Shown here: in pieces, positions 9,031 to 17,570 of the stretch | Layout: each line of letters begins with the position of its first letter | How positions within the stretch are numbered: the first letter of the stretch is position 1 | Assembly: GCA_944324495.1 (NCBI GenBank) | Contig: CALUWN010000012.1 | Span: forward strand, 1 to 60,719 | Source of the DNA: an uncultured Mucispirillum sp. | Lineage (GTDB): Bacteria > Chrysiogenota > Deferribacteres > Deferribacterales > Mucispirillaceae | Reading direction: 5' to 3' | Length of the DNA: 60,719 nucleotides | The notes under the pieces: model-generated | Told to the model about the DNA's origin: nothing | What the model saw: the letters and a program-made list of their open reading frames with translations, nothing else | Databases searched by the model: none | Position numbers and translations under genes: made by a program

Positions 9031-9996
9031 TTATTCTTTTGTCCAAATTCTGTTATTAAGCTGTAAATCATCTACTATATTTAATTTATTTGCAATTTCT
9101 TTATATATAAGTTTCATATTACTTTCATAATCTAGACTATTATCTACTTCTAAAAATTTTTCCTTTTCAAAAGCTACATACATTATACCATTTTTAAAGC
9201 ATATACCTAACCCTTTATTTATTTTTTTATGCAAATGTAATAAAAGTTCTGCAAAAGCTGGTGTTAAAATATATAATGCATTTTGTATATCTGTAGTAAT
9301 CACATCAAATTGATTATTAAAATCTTGGTTTTCTATAGTAAGTTTTTCATAATTATTAAATAATGTATCCATATTTTCTTCGCAGCCATCAAAAAATACA
9401 TTTCTAGTATGCAATTTTGTTATACCATCAAAGTGCTTATTGAAATCAAGGCTCATAAAAATTCCTTTAAAAACTGTGTAGGTATGACGTTCTATCTCTG
9501 TTGTTCTACGACCATCACGTTCTACAACTTTTTCAATTTCTTCTACTCGCGTTGCTTCAATATTGGATATTTTGACAGAAGTTTCACCAAACATACCACT
9601 TATCATATTATCTGATTCATAGTCAGTAATATTTTTATTATATAAATCTGAATCAAAAAACTCTTGTTTAGTATGACCTGCATTAATATTATATTTAAAA
9701 GAAGTGTCTATAGCAGACAAAATAGCAGGAATAACCTGCTGTTTAAATTTTTTATTCTGCTCGTTTATAATATTATACCTTATGATTAATAAAATACCAA
9801 TAATAACAACAGCTATAGCAACAGCAATAATAATAAATTCTGCTTCATCTTTATGAATAAGACTATATATAGCAGTAATTATGGCTACTATAATTATTAA
9901 AGGTAAAATAATTTTATTTGCCATTTTTTTAGTTCCCGCTAACTTGCTAAATAATGCTTGATTTTCAAGCATAATCTGTTGTAATTTTTCTTCCAT
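9031..9996 (-). CDS. DUF3137-like membrane protein
   Basis: A 321-residue protein with two adjacent hydrophobic helices at about residues 25-45 and 50-72, then a soluble domain. The order of short helices, TM pair, QQVIPAILSAIDTSFKYN and HTYTVFKGIFMSLDFNKHF resembles the DUF3137 family, whose function is unknown. The start is uncertain: ATG 9996 has a weak GGGA upstream, and ATG 10014 adds six residues but has no clear site. It lies upstream of the AAA+ gene on the same strand, with an operator-like repeat between them, so it may not share its transcript. Confidence 0.6.
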   Translation of the reverse strand: MEEKLQQIMLENQALFSKLAGTKKMANKIILPLIIIVAIITAIYSLIHKDEAEFIIIAVAIAVVIIGILLIIRYNIINEQNKKFKQQVIPAILSAIDTSFKYNINAGHTKQEFFDSDLYNKNITDYESDNMISGMFGETSVKISNIEATRVEEIEKVVERDGRRTTEIERHTYTVFKGIFMSLDFNKHFDGITKLHTRNVFFDGCEENMDTLFNNYEKLTIENQDFNNQFDVITTDIQNALYILTPAFAELLLHLHKKINKGLGICFKNGIMYVAFEKEKFLEVDNSLDYESNMKLIYKEIANKLNIVDDLQLNNRIWTKE

Positions 9997-10014
9997 AATA
10001 TTTATCCCAACCAT

Positions 10015-10220
10015 TTTATAGTAATGTAATGCTACATTTTTTTACTATAAATGTAAAGAGCTACTTTTTTAGGATATAAAATCAATAAAATATTTTACAA
10101 AGATTTCTAATTATTTACGTTTCTAACGTTCGTTATAAATTTTTGCCAGTATATGATAAATTCAGTATCTAAAATATATAGATGATGTATATTAAAAGCT
10201 TAATAAGTAATATAATTATC
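10015..10220. other. Intergenic AT-rich spacer between divergent genes
   Basis: It separates the DUF3137-like gene from the NfeD gene. Apart from the NfeD promoter at its right edge I see no gene, RNA or clear repeat. Confidence 0.5.
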
Positions 10221-10249
10221 TTGTAATATTATATAACTTAGTATATAAT
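10221..10249 (+). promoter_or_regulatory. Promoter of the nfeD-SPFH operon
   Basis: TTGTAA (10221-10226) and a consensus TATAAT (10244-10249) are spaced by 17 bases, ahead of the GGAGGGG site of the NfeD gene. Confidence 0.65.
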
Positions 10250-10275
10250 CTCAAATTATTATATTTGGAGGGGAT

Positions 10276-10704
10276 ATGTTATTAACTATTATTTGGCTTA
10301 TACTTGTTGTTGTATTTATAATAGTGGAAATATCTACAGCTGCATATATTAGCTTGTGGTTTATTTTAGGCTCATTAATTGCCATGCTTTCATCTTTTAT
10401 TACAAGTAATACGGTAATACAAATTGCTGTATTTTTATTTGTATCATTTGTAACTCTTATAACACTTAGGCCATTTGCCATGAAATATGCAAAACCTGCA
10501 GTTAAATCCAACGTAGAAGCTTTGATAGATAAAGAAGGTATTGTTACAGAAACCATTAATAATATAGAAAATGCAGGCAGAATACAAGTTATGGGGCAGG
10601 ACTGGGCTGCTTTATCAGAAAATGATAATATTATTGAAAAAGGTAAAAAAGTTGTCATTTTAAATATTAAAGGTATCAAACTTATCGTTAAGGAGGTAGA
10701 GTAA
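10276..10704 (+). CDS. NfeD-like membrane protein
   Basis: A 142-residue short-form NfeD protein of the inner membrane. Residues 3-70 hold three closely packed hydrophobic helices. The C-terminal part (about 80-140) is the OB-fold domain, seen as KEGIVTETINNIENAGRIQVMGQDWAAL with the characteristic GxxxVxGxxWxA-like stretch. NfeD proteins work with SPFH/stomatin partners in membrane microdomain organisation, and here the stop overlaps the start of an SPFH gene. It corresponds to E. coli YbbK/QmcA-YbbJ pairs. The ATG follows a strong GGAGGGG. Confidence 0.88.
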   Translation: MLLTIIWLILVVVFIIVEISTAAYISLWFILGSLIAMLSSFITSNTVIQIAVFLFVSFVTLITLRPFAMKYAKPAVKSNVEALIDKEGIVTETINNIENAGRIQVMGQDWAALSENDNIIEKGKKVVILNIKGIKLIVKEVE

Positions 10705-11651
10705 TGACATCTATTTATATTTTATTAGGACTGGTGTTTGTAATCATATTTGTACTGGTTGCTTACATTAAAATCATCCCACAATCAGAACAGTATGTTA
10801 TTGAAAGGCTTGGAAGCTATCATGCAACATGGGGAGTTGGTATCCATGTAATGGTTCCATTTATTGACAGGATTGCAAGTAAGGTTTCCTTAAAAGAACT
10901 TGTTATTAACTTTATGCCACAGCCTGTTATTACAAAAGATAATATTACAATGTCTATTGATACTGTATTATTTTATCAAATAACAGATGCTTTTGCTTAT
11001 ACTTACGGTGTACATAATCCACTTTTAGCTATTGAAAACCTTACAACTACAGCACTTCGTAATATTATTGGTGATTTAGAGCTTGACGAAACTCTTACAT
11101 CAAGAGATATAATTAACAATAAAATGAGAGCTAATCTTGATGAAGCTACTAATACATGGGGTATTAAAGTACTTCGTGTAGAAGTAAAAAATATTGTGCC
11201 ACCAAAAGATATTCAAGATACAATGGAAAAACAAATGAGAGCAGAACGTGAAAGACGTGAAGCAATTTTAAAAGCAGAAGGTGAAAAAAAATCTGCTATC
11301 TTAGTTGCTGAAGGTCAAAAACAAGCTAAAATATTAGAAGCTGAAGCTAATAAACAATCTCAAATATTAGCAGCTGAAGCAGCAAGGGAAGCAGCTATCA
11401 GAACAGCAGAAGGTGAAGCACAAGCTATTCTAGAAGTGCAGACTGCAACTGCAAAAGGTTTAGAGCTTATTAATAAAGCAATGCCTTCAGATGCTGCCCT
11501 TACATTAAAAGCCTTAGAATCATTTGCTGCTATGGCAAATGGTCAGGCTACAAAAATTATTATCCCATCAGACTTACAGGGTATAGCAGGCTTAACAACT
11601 TCAATTAGCGAAATAATGCAGCATAAAAGCAAAAAAGTAACAAAAGAATAA
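10704..11651 (+). CDS. SPFH/stomatin-like membrane protein (QmcA type)
   Basis: A 315-residue slipin/stomatin family protein. One N-terminal membrane helix (about 4-24) is followed by the SPFH domain (IPQSEQYVIERLGSYH, VPFIDRIASKVSLKE). A long alanine- and glutamate-rich coiled coil runs from about residue 175 (RERREAILKAEGEKKSAILVAEGQKQAKILEAEA), and a short C-terminal tail closes it. These proteins form ring or cage oligomers on the inner membrane, often with FtsH-type proteases. It is translationally coupled to NfeD (TAATG overlap) with its own AGGAGG site. The operon ends at a strong terminator. Confidence 0.92.
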   Translation: MTSIYILLGLVFVIIFVLVAYIKIIPQSEQYVIERLGSYHATWGVGIHVMVPFIDRIASKVSLKELVINFMPQPVITKDNITMSIDTVLFYQITDAFAYTYGVHNPLLAIENLTTTALRNIIGDLELDETLTSRDIINNKMRANLDEATNTWGIKVLRVEVKNIVPPKDIQDTMEKQMRAERERREAILKAEGEKKSAILVAEGQKQAKILEAEANKQSQILAAEAAREAAIRTAEGEAQAILEVQTATAKGLELINKAMPSDAALTLKALESFAAMANGQATKIIIPSDLQGIAGLTTSISEIMQHKSKKVTKE

Positions 11652-11661
11652 CATAAACAAC

Positions 11662-11695
11662 AAAAGCCGAAAAATAATTTTTCGGCTTTTTTCTT
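11662..11695 (+). terminator. Terminator of the nfeD-SPFH operon
   Basis: A 13-bp stem (AAAAGCCGAAAAA with TTTTTCGGCTTTT) is followed by a T-run. It is nearly symmetric and could also act on the other strand. Confidence 0.9.
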
Positions 11696-11799
11696 TTATA
11701 AACACTTATAAAAATATAATTCAAAATAAAAAAGACATACAATTATGAAATAATAAATATTTAAATAATTCTGATAAAATAATAAAAAATGATTTAAAA

Positions 11800-11876
11800 T
11801 GGCGCGCCCAGCAGGAATCGAACCCACAACCTTTTGATCCGTAGTCAAACGCTCTATCCAGTTGAGCTATGGGCGC
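11800..11876 (-). tRNA. tRNA-Arg (anticodon ACG)
   Basis: Read on the minus strand, the acceptor GCGCCCA pairs with TGGGCGC, the discriminator is G and CCA is encoded. The anticodon stem TTTGA/TCAAA holds the loop CTACGGA, giving anticodon ACG. The D-arm AGCTCAACTGGATAGAGC and T-arm GTGGGTTCGATTCCTGC are intact. The rest of the 438-base gap between the SPFH and Fur genes is AT-rich with no other feature I can support. Confidence 0.95.
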
Positions 11877-12090
11877 TTGTGATATTTATTTGAGAATGTA
11901 TTTATATCTAATTATTCATATTTTTGCAAGCACTTTTTTACATTTAGATATATTTTTTTATAACCAACTGATAAATAATATGTTTTTATTATTAATGAGA
12001 TAATTTTAGTAGGAAATTACACTATAATTTAAAAAAACTTTTGCAAATCTTATTAATTTAGTTTATTTTAAAAGAAATTTGGAGTAATGT

Positions 12091-12546
12091 ATGCAGGAAA
12101 AAGATATTGAAAAGAACAGGGAATATTTTAAAACATTCCTTGCTACGCAAAAGCTTAGGCTTACAAATCAACGTCAGGTTATATTTGATGAATTTATGAA
12201 ATATGATTCTCATATTGATATTGATAAGTTATACGCTATTACAAAAGAGATTGACCCTAATATCGGACTTGCTACAATTTATAGAACTATCAAACTTTTA
12301 ATTGAAGCAGGTATTGCCAGAGAAGTTCGCTTTGGTGATGGCAGAAGCTACTATGAAGTAGTTATGGGAAAAACTCACCATGACCACCTAATTTGCGTGG
12401 TATGTGGTAAAAATATAGAATTTAATGACCCAGATTTAGAAGAGATGCAGGAACAGATTGCAGCTAAATATAAATTTAAGCTGACAAACCACTATATGAA
12501 CCTTTTTGGTGTATGTGAAAAGTGCCGCTCTCTAGGTATGGGTTAA
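12091..12546 (+). CDS. fur: Fur-family ferric uptake regulator
   Basis: A 151-residue metal-sensing transcription repressor. The N-terminal winged helix includes LRLTNQRQVIFDEF and the recognition region NIGLATIYRTIKLLIEAGI at about residues 55-73. The C-terminal dimerisation domain has the metal ligands HHDHLIC and two cysteine pairs, CVVCG and CEKC, which form the structural zinc site. Length and motifs fit Fur better than PerR or Zur, but the metal cannot be proven. It is followed 16 bases later by two cyclophilin genes, and it has a GGAG site. Confidence 0.88.
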   Translation: MQEKDIEKNREYFKTFLATQKLRLTNQRQVIFDEFMKYDSHIDIDKLYAITKEIDPNIGLATIYRTIKLLIEAGIAREVRFGDGRSYYEVVMGKTHHDHLICVVCGKNIEFNDPDLEEMQEQIAAKYKFKLTNHYMNLFGVCEKCRSLGMG

Positions 12547-12561
12547 GTATTGGAGTATTAA

Positions 12562-13134
12562 ATGAAAAAATTATTAATTTTATTAACAGCTGTTATTACA
12601 GTTTTTACTGCTGGCAAAAGTTTTGCTCAAAACAATCCAAAAATATTAATTGACACTTCTATGGGCCAAATTGAAGCAGAGCTTTATCCTGATAAAGCAC
12701 CTGTAACAGTGCAAAATTTCTTAGCTTATGTTAATAATAAGTATTATGACGGGCTTGTATTTCACCGCGTTATTGATGGATTTATGATTCAAGGTGGTGG
12801 TATGAATGCTGAATTAAAAGAAAAAGCAACATTAAACCCTATTAAAATAGAAAGCGATAACGGGCTTAAAAATACAAGAGGTACTCTTGCTATGGCTAGA
12901 ACTAATGACCCTAACTCTGCTACAAGCCAGTTTTTTATAAACTTAGTAGACAATCCATTTTTAGACTATAAAGCACCTACTATGGCAGGTTATGGATATG
13001 CTGTATTTGGTAAAGTTACTAAAGGGCAAGATGTAGTTGATAAAATAGGTAAAGTTAAAACAGGAAGCAAAGGTTTTCATCAAGATGTACCACTTACACC
13101 TGTTACAATAAAAAGTATAAGGGTTATTAAATAA
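12562..13134 (+). CDS. Periplasmic cyclophilin-type peptidyl-prolyl isomerase
   Basis: Catalyses cis-trans isomerisation of prolyl bonds. Residues 1-22 (MKKLLILLTAVITVFTAGKSFAQ) form a signal peptide with an AQ cleavage site, so the 168-residue mature enzyme is periplasmic. The cyclophilin core shows VFHRVIDGFMIQGGG, AMARTNDPNSATSQFFINLVDN and GYAVFGKVTKG, the compact bacterial PpiA/PpiB type. The active-site Arg is in FHRVIDGF and the Gln in SQFFI. Its stop overlaps the start of a second, cytoplasmic cyclophilin of very similar sequence, an evident tandem duplication. Confidence 0.92.
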   Translation: MKKLLILLTAVITVFTAGKSFAQNNPKILIDTSMGQIEAELYPDKAPVTVQNFLAYVNNKYYDGLVFHRVIDGFMIQGGGMNAELKEKATLNPIKIESDNGLKNTRGTLAMARTNDPNSATSQFFINLVDNPFLDYKAPTMAGYGYAVFGKVTKGQDVVDKIGKVKTGSKGFHQDVPLTPVTIKSIRVIK

Positions 13135-13766
13135 TGGCAGAAGAAAAAGAAACTAAAAAGAAAACAGAAGCTAAAAAAACAACTACAAAAAAAAGTACTG
13201 CTAAAAAAACAGCAGCAAAAACAACTAAAACACCAAAGGCTGCTAAAACAAAAAAAGCTGAAAGCAGTAATATAAATATATTAATGAAAACTAATATTGG
13301 TGATATAGAGCTTGAACTATACCCTGATAAAGCCCCTATTACTGTTGAAAACTTTGTATCATACATTAATGACAAGTTTTTTGACGGGCTTATTTTCCAC
13401 AGAGTAATAGACGGTTTTATGATTCAAGGTGGTGGCTTTGATGACAGGCTTTCACAAAAGCAGACTAAATCACCTATTAAAATTGAAAGCGATAATGGGC
13501 TTAAAAATGACCGTGGCACAATTGCTATGGCTAGAACTAACGACCCAAACTCTGCTACAAGCCAGTTTTTTATAAACCTTGTGGATAACAACTTTTTAAA
13601 CTTCCGTTCCCCTGATGTTTCAGGATATGGGTATGCTGTATTTGGCAAAGTTACAAAAGGAATGGATGTAGTTGATAAAATAGGCACTGTACCTACTGGT
13701 TCTTTTGGATATATGCAGGATGTGCCAAAATATCTTATACAAATAGAAACAATCACTTTAATATAG
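13134..13766 (+). CDS. Cytoplasmic cyclophilin with lysine/alanine-rich N-terminal tail
   Basis: A 210-residue peptidyl-prolyl isomerase. Residues 2-42 form a repetitive Lys-Thr-Ala tail resembling a histone H1 terminus. The cyclophilin domain follows, with motifs nearly identical to the preceding gene (FHRVIDGFMIQGGG, ARTNDPNSATSQFFINLVDNN). It has no signal peptide, so it should stay in the cytoplasm, where the basic tail could bind nucleic acid or ribosomes; that is inference. It is coupled to the upstream cyclophilin (TAATG) and is probably its paralogue after duplication, relocated by loss of the signal and gain of the tail. Confidence 0.88.
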   Translation: MAEEKETKKKTEAKKTTTKKSTAKKTAAKTTKTPKAAKTKKAESSNINILMKTNIGDIELELYPDKAPITVENFVSYINDKFFDGLIFHRVIDGFMIQGGGFDDRLSQKQTKSPIKIESDNGLKNDRGTIAMARTNDPNSATSQFFINLVDNNFLNFRSPDVSGYGYAVFGKVTKGMDVVDKIGTVPTGSFGYMQDVPKYLIQIETITLI

Positions 13767-13777
13767 TTTGGTGTTAA

Positions 13778-14344
13778 ATGCTTAGTGATAATGAAAACAG
13801 TAACCAAAAGCCAGTTAAATCTCATTTAAAACCACTGCCTGATGGTTCATATGAAATAGCAAAAAGCGAGGGTAAAGTTTTTTATTATGTGGCAGCAGCA
13901 TTTGTATTTGCCCTTGCCTCTTTATATATGCTTAAAGGTGGATATAAAGTAATTGGCAATATTTTTCTATTATCATTTGCTCTATCTTCTGCTGTTGCAT
14001 TAAAAATGGTGCTGTTTAAAAAAGTAGTGCTTACTATTAATGATAAGTTTTTAATTATCACATCTATGATTGGCACATCTGAGCAAGTATTATGGGATGA
14101 TATTACAGGTTTTTCAGAAGTAAGAGATAAAAGAAACCATTATATAACTGTTATGGTGAAAGACCCTGAAGAAATACTTGAATTACAGCAAAATAAACTG
14201 ACATATAAATTAATGCGTCATAATATTAAACTTTATGGCACACCATTTTTAATTCAAACAGATAACTTAAATGCCCATAGAAAAGAAATAATGAAACTTT
14301 TAAAAAGATTTCATGATGAATATTTGGAGCAGGGTGTGCTTTAA
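13778..14344 (+). CDS. STM3941-like membrane protein with PH-like domain
   Basis: A 188-residue protein. Two adjacent hydrophobic helices (about 33-52 and 60-78) are followed by a small beta-rich domain (KKVVLTINDKFLIITSMIGTSEQVLWDDITGFSEV). This matches the STM3941/bacterial PH-like membrane family of unknown function. It is third of four tightly packed genes (two cyclophilins, then two of this type). Its stop overlaps the next start. A role in membrane protein folding or envelope stress would suit the neighbours but is speculative. Confidence 0.65.
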   Translation: MLSDNENSNQKPVKSHLKPLPDGSYEIAKSEGKVFYYVAAAFVFALASLYMLKGGYKVIGNIFLLSFALSSAVALKMVLFKKVVLTINDKFLIITSMIGTSEQVLWDDITGFSEVRDKRNHYITVMVKDPEEILELQQNKLTYKLMRHNIKLYGTPFLIQTDNLNAHRKEIMKLLKRFHDEYLEQGVL

Positions 14345-14877
14345 TGCAAGATATAAAAATATATCTTTCGCCTTTTAAAATTTTTTATATGTTTTTAGGA
14401 AGTATATTTTTTGTATTAGCTTCATTGGTTATTTATTTAAGTGACATTATTAGCCCAATAGTTAAGCCTGTATCACTATTGGGTATAATATTTTTTGGAC
14501 TAGCTGCCATTATAAATATTGCTTCTTATTATAAACTTTCAAGCCCTGTTATAGAATTTACAGACCAAGGTGTCATACGGTACAACAATGTAACTAAAAA
14601 ACCTGTATTTTTTATTCCAAGAGAATATCTTTTAGGTATATATTACGACTTAAAACGCCCTTCTTTTTTCACCCTGCTTCTTACACCTCAAGATAATGAT
14701 GAGCAATACAGATTGCTGTTAAAACATATAGAACTTCCCAAAAACTTAGATAACTGCCCGCAAAAAATACCTGTCATAATATCAAACCAAATAGTATTCA
14801 AGTTTTACACAGAAAAAGCAGACTTTATAAAACTTGAACCATTAATAAAAAAATACTTTAATGTGCAGGATAGCTAA
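14344..14877 (+). CDS. STM3941-like membrane protein, paralogue of the preceding gene
   Basis: A 177-residue protein with the same plan as its upstream neighbour: two hydrophobic helices (about 13-31 and 40-60), then a beta-rich PH-like domain (SSPVIEFTDQGVIRYNNVTKKPVFFIPREYLLGIYYDL). Sequence identity looks low, so the duplication is old. It starts in the stop of the upstream gene. Its 3' end overlaps the convergent ygiQ gene by four bases, so there is no room for a private terminator. Function is unknown. Confidence 0.62.
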   Translation: MQDIKIYLSPFKIFYMFLGSIFFVLASLVIYLSDIISPIVKPVSLLGIIFFGLAAIINIASYYKLSSPVIEFTDQGVIRYNNVTKKPVFFIPREYLLGIYYDLKRPSFFTLLLTPQDNDEQYRLLLKHIELPKNLDNCPQKIPVIISNQIVFKFYTEKADFIKLEPLIKKYFNVQDS

Positions 14878-16586
14878 TATTTCTTTTTCTTATAGTTTTT
14901 ATGATTAACCTTATTATTTCCCATAATTATACTTTTATATTTTTCTTTTTTGCTTAGTGATTTTTCCACGTATATATTATTTCCATCTTCATCAAGCCCT
15001 GTGTAATAAGCACAAGTTGCCCAAGTGGAAGGCGTTGGAGTAAAAATTTGCACCTGCTCAGGGTTAAAATCAAGATTTTTTTCAATAAATTTTCTTGTAC
15101 TATATGCTTCTTTTTCGCTTTCTGCTGGGTGTGCTGCAATAAAATAACAGGAAATATATTGGTTTTTATTATATTTTTTACTGTAATTTTTATATAAAGA
15201 GCAAAACTCTAAAAAACTGCTATTATCAGGCTTTTTCATAGCTTTTAAAACTTTTAAATCTGCACTTTCTGGTGCCATTTTTAGCTGCCCTGAAACATAA
15301 TTTTTTGCGATTTCTGAAATATATCTTTTTCCGTTTTCTTTATCGTTAACTGCTAAATCTGCCCTTATGCCTGAAGTGGCAAATAGATTTTTTACACCCT
15401 TAATATTCTTAATGCTTTCAAGCATATTTAAAAGTGGTGCATGGTTTGTATTCATTCCATTACATACTTCTGGATAAAGGCAGTGTTTATGGGTACAGGC
15501 ACCTAATTTTTCCATTTTTTTGCACTTCATCATATACATATTTCCAGTAGGACCACCAATATCTGTAATAGTGCCACTAAACCATTTTTTTGATACCATA
15601 CTTTTTACTTCTTTTTCAATGGAAGCAGCACTTCTTGAAACAACACGCCTTCCCTGATGTACGGCTATTGCACAAAATGAACAGCCTCCAAAACAGCCTC
15701 TGTGACTTATAATAGATGTTTTGATAGTATCAATTGCCTTTACCTTTCCTTTAATTTGTGGATGCACTGCCCTTTCATACTCTATATCACTTATTTCATC
15801 TAATATATTATCATCATAATAAGCTGGTGGGTTTTGAATTAAGTATCTGTCCCCTGTTTTTTGCATTAATCTTTTACCAGATACTGCTTCACTGTTATTA
15901 TAAAATATTTTAAACATATTATAAAATGCTTTTTTATCAGTACATACTTCTTCAAATGACGGCATCTCTACTGCATTGCTTACCTTATCTTTTGAGATAA
16001 AGCAAAGCCCTTTTATATTTTCCACACTTTCATTATTATCAAGTGCTTTTGCAAACTCTAAAACAGGAACTTCACCCATACCATATATTATATAATCAGC
16101 TTTAGCATCAAAAAGTATGCTTCTACGCACTTTATCTGTTTTAAAATCATAATGAGCTATGCGGCGAAGGCTTGCTTCTATACCACCTAGTACAATAGGT
16201 TTTGTGTTTTTAAAATATCTTCTAATAAGCGTAGTATATACAATACTTGCCCTGTCTGGTCGTTTATTATTGATACCATTTGGCGTAAAATCGCACTGTT
16301 TTCTGGGCTTTCCACTTGAAGTGTAGTTTGCTACCATAGAATCCACACAGCCTGCACTTATCCCCCAAAATAACCTTGGTTCACCAAATATGGTTATATC
16401 TTTATCACAATCTATATCTGGCTGAGATATGACAGCCACACGAAACCCATGTTTTAAAAGATATTTGCCAACAACTGCAATACCTGAAAATGGGCTATCA
16501 ATATACGCATCTCCTGATATTAATATTACATCTATATAATCCCATCCTAATTTTTCTACTTCCTGTCTGCTGATAGGTAAAAACAT
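14874..16586 (-). CDS. YgiQ-family radical SAM protein
   Basis: A 570-residue radical S-adenosylmethionine enzyme. The N-terminal domain starts MFLPISRQEVEKLGWDYIDV, a YgiQ hallmark. The iron-sulphur motif CFGGCSFC (CxxxCxxC) is near residue 300. Further family stretches are TDIGGPTGNMYMM, LKMAPESADLKVLKAMKKP and FTPTPSTWATCAYYTG. The reaction is not established. The ATG at 16586 has GAGGTGAT upstream; a longer start at 16637 would add 17 residues without a site. It converges on the STM3941-like genes. Confidence 0.9.
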   Translation of the reverse strand: MFLPISRQEVEKLGWDYIDVILISGDAYIDSPFSGIAVVGKYLLKHGFRVAVISQPDIDCDKDITIFGEPRLFWGISAGCVDSMVANYTSSGKPRKQCDFTPNGINNKRPDRASIVYTTLIRRYFKNTKPIVLGGIEASLRRIAHYDFKTDKVRRSILFDAKADYIIYGMGEVPVLEFAKALDNNESVENIKGLCFISKDKVSNAVEMPSFEEVCTDKKAFYNMFKIFYNNSEAVSGKRLMQKTGDRYLIQNPPAYYDDNILDEISDIEYERAVHPQIKGKVKAIDTIKTSIISHRGCFGGCSFCAIAVHQGRRVVSRSAASIEKEVKSMVSKKWFSGTITDIGGPTGNMYMMKCKKMEKLGACTHKHCLYPEVCNGMNTNHAPLLNMLESIKNIKGVKNLFATSGIRADLAVNDKENGKRYISEIAKNYVSGQLKMAPESADLKVLKAMKKPDNSSFLEFCSLYKNYSKKYNKNQYISCYFIAAHPAESEKEAYSTRKFIEKNLDFNPEQVQIFTPTPSTWATCAYYTGLDEDGNNIYVEKSLSKKEKYKSIIMGNNKVNHKNYKKKKY

Positions 16587-16698
16587 AATCACCTCGTAAT
16601 ATAAGCAAGTTATAGCATAATTTTTTATTTCTCTCAATTTATTATGGAAATTATTTAAAAAAAATACTATATTTACAAAATATTACTGGGAGGATTTT

Positions 16699-17100
16699 AT
16701 GCAGGTAGAAAACCAAAATATTATTTTTACAGTTTTTAATAAAAATTTAGTTTATACTCTAGCAGTTTTTGAGATAATTAGTGCTGTTATAGTTGCACTT
16801 TTTTTTACCGTTATTAGAGCAGAATATATTGTTTTAGTGCTTCCGTTTGTATTTTTTGTATTTGTGCTGCCAATATTTATGATTGGTATGCGTAATAAAA
16901 TTATTTATAGATTTACCATTGATGAACTTCAATATCGTGGCAAAAATCCATGTGTTATAAAATGGGCGGATATTAAATCATTTCATATATTAGATAATAG
17001 TTTAGAATTATCTTTAAATAGTGGTAATAATATATCACTGCCTATACTTCAGTTTAATAAAGAAGAAATGAATAAGGCTCTTTCCCTTTATATAAAATAA
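16699..17100 (+). CDS. Small membrane protein with PH-like domain
   Basis: A 133-residue protein. Two hydrophobic helices (about 17-38 and 44-65) precede a beta-rich segment (IIYRFTIDELQYRGKNPCVIKWADIKSFHILDNSLELSL). The layout resembles the two STM3941-like proteins upstream and other bacterial PH/YcxB-like proteins. A strong GGGAGG site precedes the ATG. It ends 6 bases before the interrupted metallopeptidase gene, so the two were probably one operon before the prophage inserted. Confidence 0.6.
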   Translation: MQVENQNIIFTVFNKNLVYTLAVFEIISAVIVALFFTVIRAEYIVLVLPFVFFVFVLPIFMIGMRNKIIYRFTIDELQYRGKNPCVIKWADIKSFHILDNSLELSLNSGNNISLPILQFNKEEMNKALSLYIK

Positions 17101-17106
17101 CATATT

Positions 17107-17442
17107 ATGGCAGAAATTTATACCTTTAATGAGGCAGAACGCAGCACAATAGATTTATTAAAACATATAGTTGTAATAAGAATTGGTAATTATAAATCAT
17201 TTAAACTAAAAAAAGAGCGTATAAATTACCGTAAATCTATTGTGCTTTATGCTCCAAAGCTATATGATAATAATACCATTGAAGCCTACCTTTTAAAAAA
17301 TGAATATGCAGTATATAAACTTGGCTACAAATGTTTTTTTCCAAAAATTAATTTAATTAAAGATGAAAGCAATACTATTCTTTTTCTTGGCAAAATATAT
17401 AATATATCATACAATAATCAACTTGAAAAACAATATGTTATA
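17107..17442 (+). pseudogene. 5' half of a YgjP/DUF45-type metallopeptidase, cut by the prophage
   Basis: The first 112 codons of a gene whose remainder lies at 55331-55714. This half shows the N-terminal YgjP pattern: a basic RINYRKSIVLYAPKLYDNNTI stretch and later ILFLGKIYNISY. The reading frame runs on for six codons into the prophage end and stops at 17460, giving a 117-residue truncated product without the zinc-binding motif. The flanking GTTATA is read as Val-Ile in both halves in the same frame, so joining them restores 239 residues, a normal length for the family. Confidence 0.85.
17437..17442. repeat. Left target-site duplication GTTATA of the prophage
   Basis: The same six bases occur at 55325-55330 immediately outside the other prophage end. 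Mu itself makes 5 bp, so one of the six matches could be chance. Confidence 0.8.
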
Positions 17443-17484
17443 TATATCGGGGCGAGATAATTTCAATTAAAATGACGAGATAAG
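17443..17484 (+). repeat. Left prophage terminus with two transposase-binding-like motifs
   Basis: Reading inward: TATATCGGGG, then CGAGATAAT (17453-17461) and CGAGATAAG (17476-17484), 23 bp apart. The right end gives the same pattern with the same spacing. Repeated end-binding sites are expected for MuA-type transposases. Confidence 0.8.
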
Positions 17485-17509
17485 AAAAATTCGTTTCACA
17501 TAACAAATC

Positions 17510-17524
17510 TTAAAATCGTTTTAA
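17510..17524. repeat. Palindrome TTAAAATCGTTTTAA near the left prophage end
   Basis: This 15-bp palindrome, or a one- to two-base variant, also occurs at 27178, 28353, 32621, 42873 and 55215, all within the prophage. Two copies sit near the two ends and two sit beside antisense-RNA promoters. Confidence 0.6.
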
Positions 17525-17536
17525 ATTTTCAATATA

Positions 17537-17568
17537 ATAGGTGGCATTATTTTGCCACCTATTTTTTT
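17537..17568 (+). terminator. Bidirectional-looking terminator at the left prophage edge
   Basis: AATAGGTGGCA pairs with TGCCACCTATT, followed by T-runs on the plus strand and an A/T tract on the other side. It could stop host transcription entering the prophage and late phage transcription leaving it. Confidence 0.8.
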
Positions 17569-17570
17569 AG

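Noticed and set aside
5221-10014. Calling the accessory cluster a known defence system
   Set aside because: NERD, P-loop, AAA+ and DUF3137-like proteins do not together match any described system I can name; only a cautious candidate is listed.
10251-10679. 142-codon minus-strand frame opposite NfeD
   Set aside because: It is the exact shadow of a well-supported NfeD gene with promoter and binding site; no binding site precedes the shadow.
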